Source: Maribacter vaceletii
GTDB taxonomy: Bacteria > Bacteroidota > Bacteroidia > Flavobacteriales > Flavobacteriaceae
Length of the DNA stretch: 64,000 nt
Assembly: GCF_003634105.1 (NCBI RefSeq)
Contig: NZ_RBIQ01000010.1
Location: 62,001-126,000 of the forward strand
Reading direction: 5' to 3'
Of the stretch, positions 17,538 to 27,008 are shown in pieces. The number at the start of each line of letters is the position of its first letter. The first letter of the stretch is position 1. A model generated the notes under the pieces. It was not told where the DNA came from. It did not search any database and worked only from the letters and a program-made list of their open reading frames with translations. The translations under genes were made by a program, and so were the position numbers.

Positions 17538-18152
17538 TTACTGTCCGTTAGGGACTTTTTTTAGTTTATTTTCAAAAAAATTGGTAATCAAAAGCCCATG
17601 GGTATTATTAGGAAAGTTCCTATCTACATGCATTACATTTCCAGAAGTGGTTAATTCATAGGTATCTGTTATAGATCCTCTATTAATTTCAAAAATGGTA
17701 GTACTTTCAAAGCGATATGGCTCTTGCGTAATATCTATTTTTGAATCTATGCGCAACACCTTTTGTATCAAAGAATACTGCAATATGCGGTTGTATACGC
17801 CGTCTGTTTTTTTTTGTTGGTACAAAGCATCTACAGAACTGTCTCCTAACCACAGAGCTTTTTCTAAATGCTTTTCATAATTACTGGCATCGATATGATA
17901 AAAATAGGTGTGAAAAAGCTCTAGATGTGCCAGTAATTCTACTTCTAAATTTTCGTGTTGCGAAACCAACTGTAAAGGAATTACACTACCGTCTGTATTT
18001 ACAACAAAGGCATTGTTAACGGTTTCCTTGTGCAACTTAACTACCATCAAAATAGAAACAATACTGGTAAGTACTGCCCCTATAACTACTGTTAAAACGA
18101 TAAATCGATTTTGTTGAAGAATAGTATATATATTTTTATAAGGTGTTTTCAT
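17538..18152 (-). CDS. traK: Conjugative transposon protein TraK
   Basis: A 204-residue TraK-family protein, VirB8-like. It has an N-terminal membrane helix (FIVLTVVIGAVLTSIVSILMVV, about 17-38) and a periplasmic domain with AHLELFHTYFYHIDASNYEKHLEKALWLGDSSVDALYQ, the most conserved part of the family. It contributes to assembly of the type IV secretion channel. The gene lies between traJ and traM in the same direction. Confidence 0.9.
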   Translation of the reverse strand: MKTPYKNIYTILQQNRFIVLTVVIGAVLTSIVSILMVVKLHKETVNNAFVVNTDGSVIPLQLVSQHENLEVELLAHLELFHTYFYHIDASNYEKHLEKALWLGDSSVDALYQQKKTDGVYNRILQYSLIQKVLRIDSKIDITQEPYRFESTTIFEINRGSITDTYELTTSGNVMHVDRNFPNNTHGLLITNFFENKLKKVPNGQ

Positions 18153-18194
18153 AATGGTTTTACTCTTTTAATTATTCCATGTGCATAGGCCCAC

Positions 18195-19037
18195 TTATCC
18201 GCCTGAAAAAAGTTTGAAGACGAAAGAGGTGGCTCTTCTGTAGAGTTTAAATTTTAATAGCACTATAAACCCTATAGAGCCAAATTGTAATAATGGTGCA
18301 AAAAAGTTACTTCCCCAATCGGTGCCAAAAAGACTACTCCAAAAATTAGTATTGATTTCTGTATAGAGATTATTGACAAATACATTTACAAGAAAAAAGG
18401 CGGGTACCAACATATATACTCCTGCATAGAGTTTAAAGAAATTATACGCTAGGCTTCTAAATTTCTCAAATACGGCAAGACTAATTACCAAAGGAAAAAA
18501 TGCTTGCATTATGCCTAATAAAAAATAACGTTCTGCCAGAAACAATGGATAGATAAACAAATCTAGCAACCATAGAAACATAGCTACAATAAAGGACAAC
18601 ATTTTAAGACCATACAATGGGGTTACCAAGGCTTCATAAAGCATAGCCATTGCTTTTTTGGCGGCTTCCAAAGCACCCACATCCTGTTCCAAGTCCACAT
18701 CTTGTAATTGTAACGGGAGGAGTGCTGGAGCCGTATCTCTATATTGTCCTTCAATAGCTACCAATATGGTATCAAAAACAGTCAATACCTGGGTAGAAAA
18801 AATAACTAGAATAATTACCGCAAAATTCTTGGCTAATTCTGCTGGGGTTAATCCCCAAGTATACCCTTCATTATTCGCTACGCCTTCATTGTATTTTTTT
18901 AAGATATTAATTAGAAAGAACAGAATAGCAAGGGTTTTCATTCCTGTCATGGTGTATTGCGAAAAATCACTATTCTTAATCGTGGTAAATACCGCATCTA
19001 CATATTCTAATCCTATACTTAAAGCTAGACCTGACAT
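18195..19037 (-). CDS. traJ: Conjugative transposon protein TraJ
   Basis: A 280-residue polytopic membrane protein of the TraJ family (VirB6-like). Several hydrophobic segments are visible, for example LAILFFLINILKKY, FAVIILVIFSTQVLTVFDTILV, LSFIVAMFLWLLDLFIYPLFLA and VYMLVPAFFLVNVFVNN. The family-typical phrase EGYTWGLTPAELAKNFAVIILV is present. Its start is 3 bases after the stop of the VirB5-like gene, indicating translational coupling. It forms the inner-membrane part of the mating channel. Confidence 0.9.
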   Translation of the reverse strand: MSGLALSIGLEYVDAVFTTIKNSDFSQYTMTGMKTLAILFFLINILKKYNEGVANNEGYTWGLTPAELAKNFAVIILVIFSTQVLTVFDTILVAIEGQYRDTAPALLPLQLQDVDLEQDVGALEAAKKAMAMLYEALVTPLYGLKMLSFIVAMFLWLLDLFIYPLFLAERYFLLGIMQAFFPLVISLAVFEKFRSLAYNFFKLYAGVYMLVPAFFLVNVFVNNLYTEINTNFWSSLFGTDWGSNFFAPLLQFGSIGFIVLLKFKLYRRATSFVFKLFSGG

Positions 19038-19040
19038 CCG

Positions 19041-19652
19041 TTAGTATTTTGCTTTCCTGCTGTTGATAACGGACTGCATTTCTCTAAAAGAAATAATCTC
19101 TCGATAACGCCTGGTCTTTGCTTCTATTTCCGCCACCATTTCTTTAGATTCTAGCTCTTTTGCTTTTAATACTTCTGCCCGTTCAGCATCGCTCATTTTT
19201 AGGCTGCCATTGGAGAGTATCTGATCTATATAATCCATTCCTTCCATAGAATTTTCTATAATAGCATTAAAGGACTCGGATATCCGATTTACTTCATGCG
19301 GTTTTATATAGGGTGAATTAAAAATCTCACGTAAATCTACCTGTACCATATCAAATAATTTTTGATTGTTGCTTGCCAGTTCCTTCACTGCCTTCAATTG
19401 TTTTATGACATTATTGACTTGTTCCACATTCTCCTTTTGCTTTTTTAGAAACTTTACGGTTTTTAATAATTGAGAGGTCTGTTTCCCTGATTCTAACAGG
19501 GATTTAATAAAGCTAATAAAATTGGTATTATCATACACCGGCACCCCTTGGGCCGTAGCACGGCCAGGCAATAAAAGGATTAAGGTCAAAGTCAGTACTA
19601 TTCCTAATGTTTTCATTTTCTGTTTCATAATTTTTTTGATTTTAACAGGCAT
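19041..19652 (-). CDS. traI: Conjugative transposon protein TraI (VirB5-like)
   Basis: A 203-residue exported helical protein. After a possible internal start at 19,628 (MKQKMKTLGIVLTLTLILLLPGRATA) comes GVPVYDNTNFISFIKSLLESGKQTSQLLKTVKFLKKQKENV, a coiled-coil-rich region typical of TraI/DUF4141, the minor-pilin or channel-associated component. Either start yields a signal peptide; the second gives a more ordinary one. It lies between the VirB4-like ATPase and traJ. Confidence 0.8.
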   Translation of the reverse strand: MPVKIKKIMKQKMKTLGIVLTLTLILLLPGRATAQGVPVYDNTNFISFIKSLLESGKQTSQLLKTVKFLKKQKENVEQVNNVIKQLKAVKELASNNQKLFDMVQVDLREIFNSPYIKPHEVNRISESFNAIIENSMEGMDYIDQILSNGSLKMSDAERAEVLKAKELESKEMVAEIEAKTRRYREIISFREMQSVINSRKAKY

Positions 19653-19665
19653 TGCCTGGTTTTTA

Positions 19666-22071
19666 TTAATAATTCTTTTCTATAAATTCATTGATAGCGG
19701 TCTCCATATTTTGAGTTTCCTCATAAATGGCCATTATGGCCTCGCTTTCTTTACCGTCGGTTAGGTATGCGGCATACACTTCGTTTGGGACTTCCAATCG
19801 GAAAATATTGCTTTCCTTTCCTATTTTGATAAACATCTCCGTGTACTTTCGTTCTCCAGTAAGATTGTTTCGGATAGATTTTAATTGATTTAAATCGTGA
19901 CTAGATAGGCTAAGCCTATTTTTTAATTCTTCGTAGCCTTTTTCATTATTCAGGCTATAAATCACTTGGGTATTTTCTAGAATACTTGCCGAAGTGGAAT
20001 TGTTAGGGAGTTGATTAATCGATTGTAGAATAATACCGATAGCTCCGTTTTGTTTTCGAATCGCTTGATAATAGAATTCTACACTTTCTAATACATTGTC
20101 GAATTTCAACTGCTTGGCGAACTCATCAAAAAGAATGATGCCTTTTTCCGCTTTGTTGCGCCAAATGGTTCGTTGTATGGCGGACTTAATTAGCTTTAAC
20201 ATTACCGAAAGGATTTCCTTATTATCTTTTACTTCATCCAATTCAAATACTATCATCCGCTTGTCTTCTATTTTATACGTCTGATCTTCGCTTACATGGA
20301 ATAGAAAACTGTATAATCCATTATCCACATATTCCGAAAGGATGTGTAGAAAATTGTAGACACTGAAATGTGTTTCTCTTACTTTGATTTCCTCCATAAG
20401 GATATCCTTTTTCGCATCTACAAATTGATATAAAGTAGCTAAGGAATGTCCTGTTCTAACGGTAGCATAATAATGCAACAACACTTTTTTAACGGCTACT
20501 TCTTCCGCTTTGGTAGTTTCTTTTCCAGAAGCCAACAGCTCTAGTATAAATACAGCTAAATCTTCTAATCGTTCTGGAGTTAAATCACTTTCATTAGAAA
20601 TATAAAACGGATTAATTCCCAAGTTTTTTCCCTGTTCGTAACGTAGAATAATATGATCGTCTGGATAGAGTTTGGCAAACTTAGAATACGAGCCTCCTAA
20701 ATCTATAATCACTAACCGAACACCATCCTCAAAGTATTGGCGAAGTATATTATTGGCTAAAAAAGATTTCCCTTCTCCTGTTGGAGCGAAAATGGCAAAA
20801 TTTCTGGCTTTGATACGCTTTTTCTTTTCATCCCAAACATCTTTGAGTACTGGAATATTATGCTGCCGGTCATTAAATAAGATGCCCGTTGCATCCGATT
20901 TATAATTGGTGTTATTGATATACAAACACAAGGCATGTTTTAAATCTGTTACATACAAATCTTCATTAGAGAAGTTGGAAGAAAAACAGCAATAGGAATT
21001 CAGAAAATAATTTTTCCGCTCCTCCCCTTTTGGGTAGTACGGAACAATATCCAATTCCTTAAATTCCGTTTTTATTTTGGAGGCAATAGTACATAGCTGT
21101 TGGGCTTCTTGCGACCAGAAAATAATATTGAGATGCCCGCGTATAATTCTTGAGCTGTCATCTTCATTAATTTTAGCAACAATAGCCTCAATCTTTTTTT
21201 GAATGACTTTGTTCTGTGTTCCGAAGTTTGAACTCTTACTGAGTTCTTCAATTTTCTTATCTAATAGTTTTCTCCATTTGTGTTTATCATCTAGATAGAT
21301 GATTTGATTAAGGATATGGTTTTCATTCAGATTCAATCCTAATCCATCCATAAAACCTTGATGGAATACAAAATCGTCGGAAGTGAATTTATCATTGGTT
21401 TTACTACTCTGTACTACATCTCCAAAACAGAGTTCGCTATTGACTGCCAGAACATCAAAATGGTTGTTTCCAATTTCAATATTCTCTTTTTTCAGTTGTA
21501 TATCCGTATCAAAACCTTCATTAAATCCATTAAAGTAGGCATCGCATACATTTAGTATTTCACTCTCGTTTAATGGCTTTAGTGCCACTTTGCGGCTATT
21601 ATTGATAAAAGAAACGGCATCCTTTACAGAGCCTATAAATTCCTGAACATTCGTATCTAATTCTTTAGAAATACCTTTCTCTACTTTCCGAAATGGGTTA
21701 GTAAACTTAGCCGCATTCAAAGCTTTGTTATTTGGCAAAATAAAATAGAGGTAGCTGGAATGTACTAGGTATTCTCGTCCTTTAAAATAGCTATTTGTAG
21801 CCCTTTGTAAAAAAGTACTATTAGGTAATTTATCTGCCGAATATTCGTCCTTTTTGTAAATATCTTGTTTATGGATAACTGTGCTTGTGGGTAAGGATTT
21901 AAAAGCCTGAAACCACGAACCGTGCATATCTTCAAAGTCTTTTTCGGATAAGCAGTAGATTTCGGGGGAATCTACTTTATAACCAAGAACAACATTACCA
22001 TTATTAGCGAATATTATGTTGTCTTGTATATCTATAATCGGATGGTATGCGGATAGATTTAGTTTTTTCAT
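19666..22071 (-). CDS. traG: TraG-family conjugation ATPase (VirB4-like)
   Basis: An 801-residue cytosolic ATPase that powers assembly of the type IV secretion channel. The N-terminal domain (NLSAYHPIIDIQDNIIFANNGNVVLGYKVDSPEIYCL) is characteristic of Bacteroides TraG. The Walker A motif FAPTGEGKSFLANN lies near residue 430, GLGINPFYI-like sequence follows, Walker B (KGIILFDEFAKQL) lies near 640-650 and the arginine/sensor segment AIRKQNGAIGIILQSINQLP near 670. The length matches the family (about 800-830). In this nomenclature TraG is the VirB4 homologue; the separate coupling protein is at 33,679-35,121. Confidence 0.93.
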   Translation of the reverse strand: MKKLNLSAYHPIIDIQDNIIFANNGNVVLGYKVDSPEIYCLSEKDFEDMHGSWFQAFKSLPTSTVIHKQDIYKKDEYSADKLPNSTFLQRATNSYFKGREYLVHSSYLYFILPNNKALNAAKFTNPFRKVEKGISKELDTNVQEFIGSVKDAVSFINNSRKVALKPLNESEILNVCDAYFNGFNEGFDTDIQLKKENIEIGNNHFDVLAVNSELCFGDVVQSSKTNDKFTSDDFVFHQGFMDGLGLNLNENHILNQIIYLDDKHKWRKLLDKKIEELSKSSNFGTQNKVIQKKIEAIVAKINEDDSSRIIRGHLNIIFWSQEAQQLCTIASKIKTEFKELDIVPYYPKGEERKNYFLNSYCCFSSNFSNEDLYVTDLKHALCLYINNTNYKSDATGILFNDRQHNIPVLKDVWDEKKKRIKARNFAIFAPTGEGKSFLANNILRQYFEDGVRLVIIDLGGSYSKFAKLYPDDHIILRYEQGKNLGINPFYISNESDLTPERLEDLAVFILELLASGKETTKAEEVAVKKVLLHYYATVRTGHSLATLYQFVDAKKDILMEEIKVRETHFSVYNFLHILSEYVDNGLYSFLFHVSEDQTYKIEDKRMIVFELDEVKDNKEILSVMLKLIKSAIQRTIWRNKAEKGIILFDEFAKQLKFDNVLESVEFYYQAIRKQNGAIGIILQSINQLPNNSTSASILENTQVIYSLNNEKGYEELKNRLSLSSHDLNQLKSIRNNLTGERKYTEMFIKIGKESNIFRLEVPNEVYAAYLTDGKESEAIMAIYEETQNMETAINEFIEKNY

Positions 22072-22089
22072 ATAGATTAATAGTTTTAG

Positions 22090-22389
22090 TTATTTGAGAA
22101 CCGAATGACCTTCTAAAATACCTGCGATGCAGGCATTTTTATTACTGATGGTTTGCGGAAATACCTTCTTAAAGTGCAATAGCGAAGGGTTCTTTGTAAA
22201 ATGTGTTAATGCTATATACAAGACTCCATTAAGTACGAAAACACAAAGGATGACTAGAAAACTAAAAGAAAAAATGATAAACAATAGCGAACCAATTACG
22301 GATGTCATCATTAAAGCAAACAGCGATATGGGCAAACCCATAATTACCGCTCGTTTTCTAATATTTTTATATACTTCGTATTTTTTCAT
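22090..22389 (-). CDS. traF: Conjugative transposon protein TraF (DUF4133)
   Basis: A 99-residue membrane protein with two adjacent hydrophobic helices (about 14-35 and 39-60: VIMGLPISLFALMMTSVIGSLLFIIF then FSFLVILCVFVLNGVLYIALTHF). It corresponds to DUF4133/TraF, the VirB3-like component. It lies between traE and the VirB4-like ATPase gene, the usual order (VirB2-B3-B4). Confidence 0.85.
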   Translation of the reverse strand: MKKYEVYKNIRKRAVIMGLPISLFALMMTSVIGSLLFIIFSFSFLVILCVFVLNGVLYIALTHFTKNPSLLHFKKVFPQTISNKNACIAGILEGHSVLK

Positions 22390-22437
22390 ATAACATCATT
22401 TTTCATAATACATTCATACTTAATGTCGCTTAGCGAC

Positions 22438-22731
22438 TTAGACTACGATACCGATTAGGTAAGTGAAAATCCCTACTACTGCACCTGCAATAAGTACAAA
22501 TACCAATACCCGGGTGATTCCTTTTTTTAAATCTGCATTTTCACCAAAAAAATGTCCTGCATTGAATAGAAAACCTATTAAAAAAATTATTCCTAGAATT
22601 ATGGGAAAGATGGTTCTTATAGTATCCGAAACATCGGTAACAGAATCTTCAATACCTCCAATTTGTGCAAAAATGGAGTTGGTTATAAATAATAAAAATG
22701 CGCTTAGATAGATTGATTTTTTCATGCTCAA
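22438..22731 (-). CDS. traE: Conjugative transposon protein TraE (DUF4134, pilin-like)
   Basis: A 97-residue VirB2-like protein: signal peptide (MKKSIYLSAFLLFITNSIFAQ, from Met3), a short polar part with IGGIEDSVTDVSDTIRTIF, and two membrane helices (IFPIILGIIFLIGFLFNAGHFF; GITRVLVFVLIAGAVVGIFTYLIGIVV). It is the first gene of the tra operon, divergent from the amidase gene across about 170 bases that must hold both promoters. Confidence 0.87.
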   Translation of the reverse strand: MSMKKSIYLSAFLLFITNSIFAQIGGIEDSVTDVSDTIRTIFPIILGIIFLIGFLFNAGHFFGENADLKKGITRVLVFVLIAGAVVGIFTYLIGIVV

Positions 22732-22757
22732 ATAGTTTAAATTATATTACATTTTCG

Positions 22758-22782
22758 TTGTAATAAAAATACACTATATTTG
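22758..22782 (+). promoter_or_regulatory. Candidate promoter of the amidase gene
   Basis: TATATTTG at 22,775-22,782 is a perfect match to TAnnTTTG. A TTG at 22,758-22,760 lies closer than the usual 19-21 bases, so the -33 assignment is weak. The divergent tra operon must start in the same gap, but I see no clear box for it. Confidence 0.4.
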
Positions 22783-22902
22783 AATTCAAACAACTGATTA
22801 TCAATATTTTACATAAATAATATTGTTTGAATTGTTTTGCTTTTAATGGAGAATAAAACGAATCAAATCTTATTAGAAACCTGCAATAAAATCATCTCGA
22901 TT

Positions 22903-23550
22903 ATGAAAATACGTTGGAAAAAGATGCTCCAAAACGTCAGCTTTATGCTTTTGCTACTGAAAATGTGTTTCCTTTTTGGACAACAAAAAGTGATTGTTAT
23001 AGATCCTGGACATGGCGGAAAAGATACTGGCGCTATCGGTATACATGGAATTCTAGAAAAAGAAGTGGTTTTACATATTGCTAAAGAAATTATTAGACTG
23101 AATAAAACACTTTTAGAGGGTAACTTTGATATCTACTTAACCCGATATAAAGACACTTTAATTTCTTTATCCGATAGGACTCAATTAGCTAAAAGGTTGC
23201 ATGCAGATGCATTTGTGTCTTTACATTGTAATGCTTCACCAACGTATTCTAAAGGAATGGAAGTTTACGTCCATACTTCAGATAATTTGTATACCAAGGT
23301 GTCTATTGCTTTAGGATTATCTATACTCCAGGAAAGTACTGAAAAGTTAGGCTTTAAAAAACGTGGGGTAAAATTTGCTAATTTCCAGGTACTTCGGGAA
23401 ACAGTTTCTGTTTTTCCGGCAGTGCTTGTGGAAATGGGGTTTATTACCAATACAGATGAAGCCGACTATTTTTTAAAGCCTAAAAATAGTAAGGCTATGG
23501 CATTGGCTGTATTAATAGGGATTACTAATTATTTAAATTCGGCATTATGA
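22903..23550 (+). CDS. N-acetylmuramoyl-L-alanine amidase of the conjugative element
   Basis: A zinc amidase (Amidase_3 fold) that cleaves peptidoglycan stem peptides. From the ATG at 22,903 it has a signal peptide (MKIRWKKMLQNVSFMLLLL...FGQ), then VIVIDPGHGGKDTGAIG with the first zinc His, the ligand Glu in GILEKEVVLHIAK, FVSLHCNASP with the next His, and catalytic Glu in VLVEMGFITN. An upstream in-frame ATG at 22,846 would give an unusually long leader. It points against the tra operon but lies beside traE, and would open the cell wall for the mating channel. Confidence 0.88.
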   Translation: MKIRWKKMLQNVSFMLLLLKMCFLFGQQKVIVIDPGHGGKDTGAIGIHGILEKEVVLHIAKEIIRLNKTLLEGNFDIYLTRYKDTLISLSDRTQLAKRLHADAFVSLHCNASPTYSKGMEVYVHTSDNLYTKVSIALGLSILQESTEKLGFKKRGVKFANFQVLRETVSVFPAVLVEMGFITNTDEADYFLKPKNSKAMALAVLIGITNYLNSAL

Positions 23551-23627
23551 AAGAGTTTTTTGTTGAGATAGTGAGGGGTTTGAGGGAGTTAATTTTAGCT
23601 GTTTTTAAATCTATTAAAAGAATTTAG
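23547..23627 (+). CDS. 26-residue amphipathic peptide overlapping the amidase stop
   Basis: The ATG at 23,547 overlaps the amidase stop (ATGA) and opens a 26-codon frame, MKEFFVEIVRGLRELILAVF followed by KSIKRI, ending TAG at 23,625. The pattern of hydrophobic and charged residues makes one amphipathic helix with a basic tail, like small membrane-active peptides. Coupling to the amidase suggests it is really translated. It could help the amidase act on the envelope, or be chance; it is too short for homology. Confidence 0.4.
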   Translation: MKEFFVEIVRGLRELILAVFKSIKRI

Positions 23628-23669
23628 TTCTTTTATCAAACAACTTTTATAGAAAAACCTCTTAATTTG

Positions 23670-25358
23670 TTAAGTGTCTGGATACATTTCATTACTCGTT
23701 TCAATGAACCTTCTCCAAAAGAATGGGAATGGTAGTTCACGATGATACAGACTCGTAATTGTAAAAATAAAATCATAACCGACTTTAATGGAATCAAATT
23801 CTTTTTCTGATGAGAAAAGTTCGACTTCTTCTTTCATCTCTTTTTTATAATCTTCTAATAAATCATATAGTGTAATTGAATGTTTAACTTTACCCGATTC
23901 CCTACTATACAAGTTGTTCAAATAAAATTCTTCTGTTTCCGATTTCGGAAACCAAATTTGAAGATTTAGTTTTTTGTCAAAAAGTTCTAGAATTTTTTTC
24001 AAATCCTCATATGCTTCATTGCTATTTAATATAGCACACCAGTCAGCAAGAAACGTAAGAAGCATACTTGATTTTTCATCTTGCTTTTTAGTACCTATAT
24101 AATAATCTACTAAGCTTTCATAATTTTCTCTGAATAAAGGAAAGAACCCCTTTAATATTTTTGCATCATGAATTCCTACAACTAATGTCCTTAGCCATTT
24201 TATACATTCATCTTTTTTCCCTGTTAGATAGAGAAATCTCATTGCTGGTTCAATATCAATTATATGATTATCATAAAGAGGGTAGTGAGATGGAGGGTTT
24301 GTCTTAATTAAAGAAACCAAAGCTTCAGATATAGTGATTACTGACCTCTCATAAACTGTTGCAAGTTCTTGAGTTTTTTGATTCAAATGATATTGATAAT
24401 GTCTAATTTCGGTTAAACCAATATTAGCAAGTATTCCTATCTCTTCCCAAACGGTCAAACTATATTCAATTTGATTTTTCGAATAACGTTGTAAACTATG
24501 TTCAACGAAATAATAATTATTAACTTTATTGAAATATGCTATGCCTATTTCACGTCTTATAGAATGAAGGTTGTAAAACTCTAAATAAACATATTTTTCC
24601 TTAAAATGGTCTTGACTATTTAGCCATTCAAATGATTTTAAGATGGTTTTATCAGCAGCATATATGGCTGACTTAATGTAACCATTATCTTCTGCCCATT
24701 TAAAAACGATACTAAGGCATATTTGTAATAGTTTTAATCTCTTGAGTACAGGTTTTTTTGTTTTAAGCGGTTTATCTAGAATTAGATTTACGAGCTTTTT
24801 ATAATGATTTAAGTCATAATCTTTAAGTTCCAAAAAAGCTAATGTCTTCTTTAAAAGCGAACGCATTTCGGAATTAAAGAGTCTTTCAGAAAGAAGATTT
24901 TCTGAAACCATTTTGGATATATCGTCAATACCCCAAAAATCGAACTCAAGACCTTCTTCTTTAAATTTTTCGGTATACTGAGCCCAACTAATTTGTATAG
25001 TTTGCTCAAGGACACCGTTTGTAGCAACGACAATTACTTTTGGAAGCTTTTTTTGACGAGCAGTTAATGATGTGTTTATGTAAGCTTCCCTTATTTCATT
25101 TAGGGATTGTCGAACACTATTTTGTCCAGAGTCCCAAACAGAACGAGCAATATTTCCTTGCTTTACAGTTATAAGAAATAATTTTTCGACTTTATCCTTA
25201 TCTTTTCCAATGGCTGCTATATCCACACCATACTGTCTACCCTTTTGCGGTTTAGATATAGGAGTAATACCCTTACTATTGAGAATATCAATCAGTAAAG
25301 TGTCAAGTTCACCATCTTCTTTTAATAATGCTAAGTATTCGCTAGTTAGAAAGTTCAT
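23670..25358 (-). CDS. Uncharacterised protein with nuclease-like (PD-(D/E)XK/Mrr-like) N-terminus
   Basis: 562 residues from the ATG at 25,358 (a GTG one codon earlier is less likely). Residues 15-150 read as a restriction-nuclease-like fold: LIDILNSKGITPISKPQKGRQYGVDIAAIGKDKDKVEKLFLITVKQGN, with Asp in YGVDI and Lys in TVKQ as candidate catalytic residues; the usual Glu or Gln before x-K is Thr here. A beta strand PKVIVVATNG then follows. Residues 180-562 are helical with no motif I know. The start overlaps the end of the upstream alpha-solenoid gene, so the two form a pair. It ends facing the amidase gene. The location in element cargo suggests phage or plasmid defence; that is inference. 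Confidence 0.65.
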   Translation of the reverse strand: MNFLTSEYLALLKEDGELDTLLIDILNSKGITPISKPQKGRQYGVDIAAIGKDKDKVEKLFLITVKQGNIARSVWDSGQNSVRQSLNEIREAYINTSLTARQKKLPKVIVVATNGVLEQTIQISWAQYTEKFKEEGLEFDFWGIDDISKMVSENLLSERLFNSEMRSLLKKTLAFLELKDYDLNHYKKLVNLILDKPLKTKKPVLKRLKLLQICLSIVFKWAEDNGYIKSAIYAADKTILKSFEWLNSQDHFKEKYVYLEFYNLHSIRREIGIAYFNKVNNYYFVEHSLQRYSKNQIEYSLTVWEEIGILANIGLTEIRHYQYHLNQKTQELATVYERSVITISEALVSLIKTNPPSHYPLYDNHIIDIEPAMRFLYLTGKKDECIKWLRTLVVGIHDAKILKGFFPLFRENYESLVDYYIGTKKQDEKSSMLLTFLADWCAILNSNEAYEDLKKILELFDKKLNLQIWFPKSETEEFYLNNLYSRESGKVKHSITLYDLLEDYKKEMKEEVELFSSEKEFDSIKVGYDFIFTITSLYHRELPFPFFWRRFIETSNEMYPDT

Positions 25359-26934
25359 CACGTTTCATATTTTGCCACATTAATCTAAGCTTCTCTTGAC
25401 CTATTTCGTCAATAGATTGAACACGAGCTACCTCGAAACTGCTTCTGAAACTTTGCATTTCAGATTCCTGAGAGTATTCCCCTTTGTGCTTTGAAAAAAA
25501 GGATTTACCGGCTCTAAGATTCACATTTGTTAGCATATCCAAAAAGGAGTCTCTTTTATTTTCAGAAGTATCCATTAGTTTTTGTATTTGAACGTTTTGT
25601 TGTTTTAGAAAGTACTGCATTCGTTTATCAGAAGGCTCAAACTCGTTTACCAACTCTAAATCAGAAACTTGCTGATAATATTGTTCCGAAGCATCGATTA
25701 TTTGGTCGATAACAGACTTAATGACTTTGTTCGCTGATTTTTTTTTCTTCTTTAAAATCTCTGTGACAGAGTAATAATTTATTATTAAGTATTTTACAAA
25801 TAATGTTGCAATATGGTTTCTTACACGTTCACTATTATATTTTACCTCTAAAATACTGAAAAGCATCTCTGAGGCATATTTTCTGTCTAGAATATGACCT
25901 ACAATCATATATACTATATAAACGGAATCTACATCGGAAAAATCTTTTAGTGATTCTTTCTCAAGTCCAATACTATCTACTTTAGAGCTTAAGTTACTTA
26001 TTACGAATGGTAAAGCAAATTTGTACAAATTATTATCAGAATTCAACCAATCCAAAAACAACTTTTCGATAACTTTGGGGTGATTAAAATAAAGTTCTTG
26101 TACTATACCTTCTAAAACTGAAATTCCTTTGAGATTATTATTATTATTATTAACCCAATTATTAATAAACTCCTCTATAACATCAGGATGTGAAACTGTT
26201 ATGCTTTTTAACCTATATTGTATTGTACTATAAATACCTTTGTATTTAGCATCAGTATAAGTCAATAAATTCAAGCAGTTTTGAAAGTAATCTTTATCCT
26301 CGTCAAGCTTAAATTCCTCATTTATAGACCTAGCTACTTCATTTTGAACATCTATATTTTTTAGTGATAACAACTTTATAATGATTCCTTTTGCGCCATC
26401 TATTTTTTTTAAGTACTTATTATAAAATCTTGTTATAATTCCTAAGCTTTTTTTAGAATTCCTCTCTGCTACCTTCTTTATGCTATCTTGAATTTTATTT
26501 AAAAATATTAGTTCTTCTTTTGGGTCTTTTATCACAACTTGATAAGCTGCACTAATCCCTAAATGAGTCACATCTTCACTAGAGCTATTAATAAGTGATA
26601 AAATTTTATCTTGATATGGATAATCTGTTTTGCTTTCAGATAGACCACCAAATATTGCAGTGTTAAATTCAAAAATATCCGGATTTCCCTCTTCTTCAAT
26701 CATATGCAATATCTCGATTGCATCTTCAGGTTGTTTACAGGTATACTTTCTAAGTGATTCATAAATTGAATAGCCCGCCATATTATTCTTAATTCTATTA
26801 GATATTAGTGGCAATAGTTCAATAAACTCTTTTTTATCTGGTATATCAAAATCTCTACAATACGCATGAAAATCTTGCCAGAATTCAAAATATTCAGGAT
26901 TTTCTTTCAAGCGTTTTAAAAATAAACTAAGCAT
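25342..26934 (-). CDS. Uncharacterised alpha-solenoid (HEAT-like) protein
   Basis: A 530-residue soluble protein built almost wholly of helices, with repeat-like units such as GAKGIIIKLLSLKNIDVQNEVARSINEEF and SHPDVIEEFINNWVNNN...NHPKVIEKLFLDWLNSDN, where two copies of HPxVIExFxxxW are visible about 40 residues apart. A run of six Asn (bases about 26,135-26,153, repeated ATT on the plus strand) separates them. This suggests a HEAT/ARM scaffold that could sense or bind a partner. It overlaps the nuclease-like gene by 17 bases, so the pair is translated together. I know no family name. Confidence 0.6.
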   Translation of the reverse strand: MLSLFLKRLKENPEYFEFWQDFHAYCRDFDIPDKKEFIELLPLISNRIKNNMAGYSIYESLRKYTCKQPEDAIEILHMIEEEGNPDIFEFNTAIFGGLSESKTDYPYQDKILSLINSSSEDVTHLGISAAYQVVIKDPKEELIFLNKIQDSIKKVAERNSKKSLGIITRFYNKYLKKIDGAKGIIIKLLSLKNIDVQNEVARSINEEFKLDEDKDYFQNCLNLLTYTDAKYKGIYSTIQYRLKSITVSHPDVIEEFINNWVNNNNNNLKGISVLEGIVQELYFNHPKVIEKLFLDWLNSDNNLYKFALPFVISNLSSKVDSIGLEKESLKDFSDVDSVYIVYMIVGHILDRKYASEMLFSILEVKYNSERVRNHIATLFVKYLIINYYSVTEILKKKKKSANKVIKSVIDQIIDASEQYYQQVSDLELVNEFEPSDKRMQYFLKQQNVQIQKLMDTSENKRDSFLDMLTNVNLRAGKSFFSKHKGEYSQESEMQSFRSSFEVARVQSIDEIGQEKLRLMWQNMKRDELSN

Positions 26935-27008
26935 TGTTTGACTTTGGTTAAATAAAAAATGAATGTATATATAAATGCGTTAATAGTTCTTTTTTTTTGT
27001 CAAAAACA

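Noticed and set aside
26135-26153. ATT triplet run in the alpha-solenoid gene as a phase-variation switch
   Set aside because: Triplet slippage would only change the number of Asn and not the frame.
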